Shown here: one piece after another, positions 59,337-64,000 of the stretch
Layout: each line of letters opens with the position of its first letter
Numbering within the stretch: the stretch's first letter is position 1
Origin: Obesumbacterium proteus
Lineage (GTDB): Bacteria > Pseudomonadota > Gammaproteobacteria > Enterobacterales > Enterobacteriaceae
Reading direction: 5' to 3'
Assembly (NCBI RefSeq): GCF_001586165.1
Contig: NZ_CP014608.1
Location: forward strand, 2,294,001-2,358,000
DNA length: 64,000 bases
Made by a program: the position numbers and the translations under genes
The notes under the pieces: generated by a model
What the model was told of the DNA's origin: nothing
Seen by the model: the letters and a program-made list of their open reading frames with translations, nothing else
Databases searched by the model: none

Positions 59337-59348
59337 ATAAGGCAATCA

Positions 59349-60449
59349 ATGAAGACAGTATCTCGATTTGATGTGGGAGAACTCCGCGCGTCTGTAAATG
59401 AGGACAGATACCTTGAGGACACACCTGTAGTTGGGCGTGTCGGTATCCAAATTTACCGCAATCCAGACGGATCAGAACGTCGCGAGTTTCGCCCACCGGA
59501 GGAAGTGTTTAACGCAGACTCACTGGCAAGCTTCAAAGGAAAACCAATCACTATTGGTCACCCCGGAGCAGTCAACTCAAAAAATGCCAAAAAGCATATG
59601 GTCGGCACCATGCTGGAACCAGCTAGACAGGATGGTGAAAACGTTGTTGTGCCAATCATGGTGTATGACGAAAACGCCGTTACATCAGCGACCAGCGGAA
59701 AGACTAAGCAATTATCGCTTGGCTATCGCTTAGACCTCGATGAAACACCGGGTGAATGGAATGGACAGCGTTATGACGCCGTGCAGCGAAACATCCGCAT
59801 CAATCATTTAGCTCTCGTCTCAAAGGCTCGCGCCGGAGACGTGGCAACACTAAATCTCGATGGTGATGAAGAAATCGCCCTAGATGATGACGACAACCAA
59901 CCAAAAGGTAAAACAATGCAGAAGATCCGCTTAGACAGCGACCTTGAATATGAAGCAGCCCCCGAAGTGGTTGTTGCATATCTGGCGCTGAAACAGGATG
60001 CCGCTGACAAGCAGACAAAGCTTGATGAGGCTAATACCACAATCTCAACCATCACCGCAGAGCGTGACACTCTCAAGGCTGATGCAGCTGAGTTTGAAAC
60101 GAAACTGAAGCAGGCTCGAGAGGATGCGGCTGTAACTATTAAAGCTCGCGCCGAACTGGAAGCTAAAGCAGAGAAGCACGGTATCAAGTGCGATGGGCTG
60201 GATGACATTTCCGTCAAGAAGTCGGTTGTAGCCAAGCTGAAGCCATCCATCAAGCTAGACGGTAAAGACGACACCTACATCAACGTCGCGTTCGATATGG
60301 CGATTGAGTCAGCTCCTATGGAGCAGCAGCGCAAAATCGTCAATCAGGATAAAGCGGAAACACGCAATGATGCATCTGAACTGAAAGGTTCTGCCGCAGC
60401 CCGCCAAAAGTATCTCGACCGCCTTCATGGCAAAAAGGAGGCTAAATAA
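59349..60449 (+). CDS. DUF2213 capsid maturation protein, with internal scaffold start
   Basis: 366 residues. The N-terminal half (about 1-180) is the DUF2213 domain, a likely prohead protease (SFKGKPITIGHPGAVNSKNA, HLALVSKARAGDVATL). The C-terminal half is a coiled-coil scaffold-like segment. An in-frame ATG at 59916 preceded by AAAAGG could make the scaffold part alone (177 residues), as with lambda C/Nu3. Confidence 0.88.
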   Translation: MKTVSRFDVGELRASVNEDRYLEDTPVVGRVGIQIYRNPDGSERREFRPPEEVFNADSLASFKGKPITIGHPGAVNSKNAKKHMVGTMLEPARQDGENVVVPIMVYDENAVTSATSGKTKQLSLGYRLDLDETPGEWNGQRYDAVQRNIRINHLALVSKARAGDVATLNLDGDEEIALDDDDNQPKGKTMQKIRLDSDLEYEAAPEVVVAYLALKQDAADKQTKLDEANTTISTITAERDTLKADAAEFETKLKQAREDAAVTIKARAELEAKAEKHGIKCDGLDDISVKKSVVAKLKPSIKLDGKDDTYINVAFDMAIESAPMEQQRKIVNQDKAETRNDASELKGSAAARQKYLDRLHGKKEAK

Positions 60450-60964
60450 TGGCCGTTCAAACCTCATACGATAACAACATGCAGATCGCTATGCCGGGTA
60501 TGCGTTCAGATGCAACTCATCAAATTACCGATGGTTGTAATGCTGCCCAAGGTGCTATTAAGCCCGGCTATGTTGTAGCTCGCGTATCAGTCGATAATGA
60601 CAAGCGTGTAGTTAAACAGGTATCAGCCGCAGGCGGCGCCGCAAACCTGATGGGTATCTGCCGATTCAGCCACTATGGTTGCGTTACGGGTCAGTACGAG
60701 AATGGCGATGCCGTTAACGTAATGACATGGGGGCGAATCTGGGCGGTGACCACCTTGACAGCAGCGCCAACTATGGGGGCAGATGTAAATGTGCTTACCT
60801 CTGATGCTGATGCTGGGAAAGTGGCGGCAACTGGCGGCTCTCTGGCGCTTGGTTGGAAGTTCACAGGCCGATTCACCAACTACAAAAATAGCGCTGGTGA
60901 AACCATCCATCTGGCTGAAGTTCAGATCCGCAATCAAGCAACACAACCAGCAGCCTCAGAATAA
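60449..60964 (+). CDS. Capsid cement/decoration protein, DUF2190-like
   Basis: 171 residues. QTSYDNNMQIAMPGMRSDAT and GDAVNVMTWGRIWAVTTLTA fit structural cement proteins encoded before the major capsid gene. It overlaps the scaffold gene stop by one base. Confidence 0.85.
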   Translation: MAVQTSYDNNMQIAMPGMRSDATHQITDGCNAAQGAIKPGYVVARVSVDNDKRVVKQVSAAGGAANLMGICRFSHYGCVTGQYENGDAVNVMTWGRIWAVTTLTAAPTMGADVNVLTSDADAGKVAATGGSLALGWKFTGRFTNYKNSAGETIHLAEVQIRNQATQPAASE

Positions 60965-60973
60965 GGAACGATA

Positions 60974-61912
60974 ATGGAACAGATGAATTACGATGAAGCT
61001 GACTTGCAAGCTATTCAGCTTAGTGCAGCGGCTAATGGACTGCGACTTGACGAAGGGGAATCAATCTTCCTCGCTCGTGAGTTGGACTACGTTAAATCTA
61101 AGGTTTACGAAGTCGAATACCCTGCTTTGACAGCAACCACGCTTTTCCCAGTGACCTTTGAAATCCCTGCATACGCCAAAACATTCACTTACGGTGTAAT
61201 GGACGCAACTGGTATGGCGCGAATCATCGCCGACTATTCAGATGATTTGCCAAACGTAGGGGTTAACTATCGCGAAGAAACAGGCAAGGTATTCAGCCTT
61301 GGTAACTTCTACGAATACGACCTGATGGAAATCCGCGCATCACAGGCAACTGGCAAAAACCTGCCAACTCGACTGGCCAATGCAGCCCGACGAGCTCATG
61401 ACGTTAAAGTTAATGAGTTGGCATTCTTCGGTGATGACGCCTATCAGATTGTCGGGGTGCTTGACCATCCAAACATTCTAGTAACTACCTCTGCTGGCTG
61501 GACAACTGGTGAAATTGCGTCAGGTGAATTGGAAGATGCTGTATCTGCTATCGAGACCATCACCAAAGGATTGCATGCCGCTAACGTGATCGCACTTCCA
61601 CCTAGCGCATTCAAAATCCTTTCTAAGCCGATGCCTAACACCAACACGTCTTACATGACCTACTTCAATACCCAATATCCGGGCATGCAGTGGATCCGTG
61701 TAAACGAATTGGAAGACATTGATGGAGCAGGTACTAAAGCTGCACTGGTAATGGAGCGTAACGCTGACAACGCCTCTATGGAAATTCCGCAGCCGTTCGA
61801 GCAATTACCTCCACAGGCGAATAACTTGGCAATCAAAATCCCATGCCATAGCCGCGCTACTGGCGTACAGGTATACCTGCCGCTGACTCTACATCTCATC
61901 AAAGGCATTTAA
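60974..61912 (+). CDS. Major capsid protein, DUF2184 family
   Basis: 312 residues. Family features include ARELDYVKSKVYEVEYPALT, YGVMDATGMARIIADYSDDL and FFGDDAYQIVGVLDHPNI. Likely an HK97-fold shell protein. A hairpin terminator follows. Confidence 0.9.
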   Translation: MEQMNYDEADLQAIQLSAAANGLRLDEGESIFLARELDYVKSKVYEVEYPALTATTLFPVTFEIPAYAKTFTYGVMDATGMARIIADYSDDLPNVGVNYREETGKVFSLGNFYEYDLMEIRASQATGKNLPTRLANAARRAHDVKVNELAFFGDDAYQIVGVLDHPNILVTTSAGWTTGEIASGELEDAVSAIETITKGLHAANVIALPPSAFKILSKPMPNTNTSYMTYFNTQYPGMQWIRVNELEDIDGAGTKAALVMERNADNASMEIPQPFEQLPPQANNLAIKIPCHSRATGVQVYLPLTLHLIKGI

Positions 61913-61931
61913 GAGGCTTCGGCCTCTTTTC
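61911..61931 (+). terminator. Terminator after the major capsid gene
   Basis: AGAGGC-TTCG-GCCTCT followed by TTTT. Its stem starts at the stop codon of the capsid gene. It may set a drop in expression downstream of the highly expressed capsid gene. Confidence 0.75.
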
Positions 61932-61945
61932 TTTAAGGATTAACA

Positions 61946-62149
61946 ATGAAGATCACTAACTCATCCGCACGTCTTTATTACATCGCTGGACAGAAACTGG
62001 CACCGGGTCAAACCGCAGAGATTGATGATAAATGGAAGGACAATAAAACCGTTCAGGCATCAATCACTAAAGGCGAACTACGTATTGCGGGAAAAGACGA
62101 AGAAGTAACCGCTACTGCTGTGGATAAGAAAGAGAAGGACAAAAAGTAA
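61946..62149 (+). CDS. Small head-module protein, function unknown
   Basis: 67 residues. A beta-rich N-terminus (MKITNSSARLYYIAGQKLAP) precedes a lysine-rich tail (DKKEKDKK). Position suggests a head or connector accessory. It overlaps the next start by one base. Confidence 0.65.
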   Translation: MKITNSSARLYYIAGQKLAPGQTAEIDDKWKDNKTVQASITKGELRIAGKDEEVTATAVDKKEKDKK

Positions 62150-62556
62150 TGAACATCGCCGCATTTGAAGGCCTAACGCCTCTGGAAATCTTCCGCAAGC
62201 TTGCGCCTGAATTTGCGGCTGTTCCCGATGAAGTGGTTCAGGGGTATATCGATTTTGCTACGTTTTATGTGTGTGTTGATGAATATGGAAAGGCCTATAA
62301 CGTTGCACTAGCACTAATGGCAGCACATATCATGGCATCGCCGGGCGGATATTCTCAGGATGGATCATCTTCATCTGGTAAGGTTTTGTCACGCAAAGAA
62401 GGTGATTTGTCTATCACCTATGGCAATGTTTCCAGCGATTCCAGCTACCTCAGTGGCACCACATATGGAAACCTGCTCCAGTTGCTCCGTAAACGCATGG
62501 GGGCTGGTTTTTCTATTATGACGAGAGGAATAGTAGGAGGTTGCTTGTGTCCGTAA
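62149..62556 (+). CDS. Head-tail connector, DUF4054 family
   Basis: 135 residues. FRKLAPEFAAVPDEVVQGYI and YNVALALMAAHIMAS are typical of DUF4054 adaptor proteins found after the capsid gene in contractile-tailed temperate phages. Confidence 0.82.
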   Translation: MNIAAFEGLTPLEIFRKLAPEFAAVPDEVVQGYIDFATFYVCVDEYGKAYNVALALMAAHIMASPGGYSQDGSSSSGKVLSRKEGDLSITYGNVSSDSSYLSGTTYGNLLQLLRKRMGAGFSIMTRGIVGGCLCP

Positions 62557-63008
62557 AGATAACGGATAACAAAAGGCTTTGGGATAACCTCAAGCAAGAG
62601 CTTAAAGCGACTGGAAGCAAAGAGGTAGTAACGGGCATTCAGAAGGGGGAGGTGAATGACGGCGTTCTTGTTGCCGATTACGCTACATGGAATGAGTTCG
62701 GGACTAGAAAGATCCCATCACGCCCATTCATGCGAACCTATTTTGACAATTCAGTATCACGACTTGAGAAATTCTCAGTGAATGGCGTTACTCAGGTATT
62801 GCTCGGAAAGGCCACGTTCATGCAATTTCTAAATGCAGCCGGTGTAGAAATGGTGAATGGAGTCAAGAAAAGCATTACTAATGGAGAGTGGGCTCCTAAT
62901 GCTCCATTGACCGTGTCACTGAAGGGGTCATCAAAGCCGCTGATAGACAAGGGCGTGATGCTCAACTCAGTTACTTTCGCCATTCATCCTTATGGTAAAT
63001 CGAAATGA
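62547..63008 (+). CDS. Neck protein, HK97 gp10-like
   Basis: 153 residues from GTG 62547, preceded by AGGAGG at a good distance. YATWNEFGTRKIPSRPFMRT is the typical motif of HK97 gp10-like neck/tail-completion proteins. Confidence 0.8.
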   Translation: MSVKITDNKRLWDNLKQELKATGSKEVVTGIQKGEVNDGVLVADYATWNEFGTRKIPSRPFMRTYFDNSVSRLEKFSVNGVTQVLLGKATFMQFLNAAGVEMVNGVKKSITNGEWAPNAPLTVSLKGSSKPLIDKGVMLNSVTFAIHPYGKSK

Positions 63009-63352
63009 GTAACCCATTCCGCAGACCTTACAAAGTGCTTACCCCTGCTCCATCTACGCTGGTTAACGGTGTGATTGTTGATGGTGAGATGGTGGAGTCT
63101 CAAGCCTATTTCAGCGTGCAAAGCATCAAAGACACGCAGGAGATTGAGAGTTTAGAGGCTGGGCGTAGGCTAACTGATTATCGCAGGCTATACAGCGATA
63201 CCAAGTTGCAGATCACTGACGATTTCGACATGGCGCAGCCCGCCATTGTGGTGATTGACGGATTTAACTATGAGGTTAAGCACCGCGAACCATGGCAGAA
63301 CGGCATCATCTCACACTATAAATATTATGTAGTAAGGAAGCGCGATGGCTGA
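63005..63352 (+). CDS. Head-tail joining protein, function unclear
   Basis: 115 residues. FRRPYKVLTPAPSTLVNGVI and INTD-like beta-rich sequence ending HYKYYVVRKRDG suggest a head-tail stopper-type fold by position. It overlaps both neighbours by 4-8 nt. Confidence 0.65.
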   Translation: MSNPFRRPYKVLTPAPSTLVNGVIVDGEMVESQAYFSVQSIKDTQEIESLEAGRRLTDYRRLYSDTKLQITDDFDMAQPAIVVIDGFNYEVKHREPWQNGIISHYKYYVVRKRDG

Positions 63353-63884
63353 AACCACGGTATCAAAATTTGTTCCTGATGCTGTTGAATCTGCCGCCTA
63401 CCGTGTTCTATCTCAGTTAATCACCATCCCACTTTCCTACGCCAATCAGAATAACTCTCGCTTACAGCTACCCTATGCCACGTTGCGCGTATCCACACGC
63501 CTTACGGTCGGAAGGGATGAGCATGGAGAGGTTGATGATGGTGGCGTTATGCCCTCACATGGCGTTCGAGAGGGAACGGTGATGGTGAACGTTTACGGCG
63601 GAAGCGCCAGAGAGTATTGCGACGATCTGGTGAATAACATCAGAAAGACAACTAGCCGTTATCTCATGCGTAAAGAACGCTTCGTTATTAGCAACAATGC
63701 GCAGGTCAATGATCTGACAGGCCTACGTGATGAAGCAAACTTCGAAGCTATGGCAAACGTAGATTTAACATTTCGTTATACAGGCAAATATCTGGATGAC
63801 GTTGGCCTTATTGAAACCGTTGATGCGAATGGCGACATCGGCGGCATAGAAACACACATCACTCTCGCCGTCACATCCGACTAA
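63345..63884 (+). CDS. Neck terminator protein, gp12-like
   Basis: 179 residues. LPYATLRVSTRLTVGRDEHG and ATVDLTFRYTG-like C-terminal sequence fit the phage neck-terminator group that precedes DUF3383 sheath genes. Confidence 0.75.
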   Translation: MAETTVSKFVPDAVESAAYRVLSQLITIPLSYANQNNSRLQLPYATLRVSTRLTVGRDEHGEVDDGGVMPSHGVREGTVMVNVYGGSAREYCDDLVNNIRKTTSRYLMRKERFVISNNAQVNDLTGLRDEANFEAMANVDLTFRYTGKYLDDVGLIETVDANGDIGGIETHITLAVTSD

Positions 63885-63902
63885 TCAATACGGAGTTATC
63901 AA

Positions 63903-64000
63903 ATGGCAGATTTGAGCCAAATCGCCAATGTGGTTATTTCGCTGGATACAGCGAGTATCGCTAAGGCGTCATTCGGTATTCCGCTCGCAGTATCGCCTAC
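63903..64000 (+). CDS. Tail sheath-like protein DUF3383, 5' end only
   Basis: The visible part reads MADLSQIANVVISLDTASIA and continues KASFGIPLAVSPT, the characteristic start of DUF3383 sheath proteins. Cut by the window end. It indicates a contractile tail. Confidence 0.8.
   Translation, partial: MADLSQIANVVISLDTASIAKASFGIPLAVSP

Larger units (their letters stand above)
31910..64000. mobile_element. Temperate prophage, left part, truncated by window end
   Basis: Gene content is contiguous phage: int-xis at the left edge beside fliE, an early leftward operon, a lambda-type immunity region, replication and nin genes, lysis, packaging and head genes. The order int(-), N(-), cI(-), cro(+), cII, O, loader, nin, Q, lysis and head matches lambdoid phages. 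The final gene is a contractile-sheath type. Only the left junction is in view, so attL cannot be fixed; it should lie within or just after the fliE 3' end (before the int stop at 31939). Confidence 0.95.

Overview
The window comes from a gammaproteobacterial chromosome of the order Enterobacterales. Protein similarity and gene order (norVW, then a contiguous flhBAE-flgNMA-flgBCDEFGHIJKL-fliRQPONML-fliKJIHGF/fliE block) suggest the Hafnia/Obesumbacterium group. This assignment is inferred from recalled similarity, not from a database search.

Positions 1-3100 hold a nitric-oxide detoxification operon: norV (flavorubredoxin), norW (its reductase) and a YeaR-like DUF1971 gene. It sits behind two near-identical palindromes that look like NsrR operators. 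Positions 3270-31910 carry most of the flagellar export, basal-body and hook genes. This locus is decaying. flgB has an in-frame stop, flgH has lost its start codon beside a palindromic repeat, flgK is frameshifted at a G7 tract and fliF is frameshifted near its middle. The other flagellar genes look intact. Together these lesions predict a non-motile strain; non-motile Obesumbacterium proteus would fit. Two large inverted elements (16443-16870 and about 24060-24530) lie in flagellar intergenic gaps. Each is an array of hairpins whose loops carry GGA in a CsrA-like context.

From 31910 to the window end lies a temperate prophage next to fliE. Its early half is lambdoid: int, xis, a leftward early operon with ssb, an exonuclease and N, then nutL, PL/OL, cI, OR/PR, cro, nutR, cII with a PRE site, O with origin iterons, a DnaC-type loader, nin genes and a Q-like gene. 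The late half has a phage-21-type pinholin, a SAR endolysin, Rz/Rz1, a small protein resembling Acb2 anti-CBASS sponges, TerS/TerL, and a head module (DUF1073, DUF2213, DUF2190, DUF2184, DUF4054). It ends at the start of a DUF3383 sheath-like gene, so the virion is probably contractile-tailed.

The most notable system lies in the position of lambda rexAB, between OL and cI. Three tightly coupled genes encode a HigB-like toxin, a HigA-like antitoxin with a long C-terminal extension, and a SecB-like chaperone. This is a toxin-antitoxin-chaperone module, a type known to act in phage defence, and it can be read from the prophage maintenance promoter. The prophage may thus carry an abortive-infection device and, in its late operon, a possible counter-defence protein.
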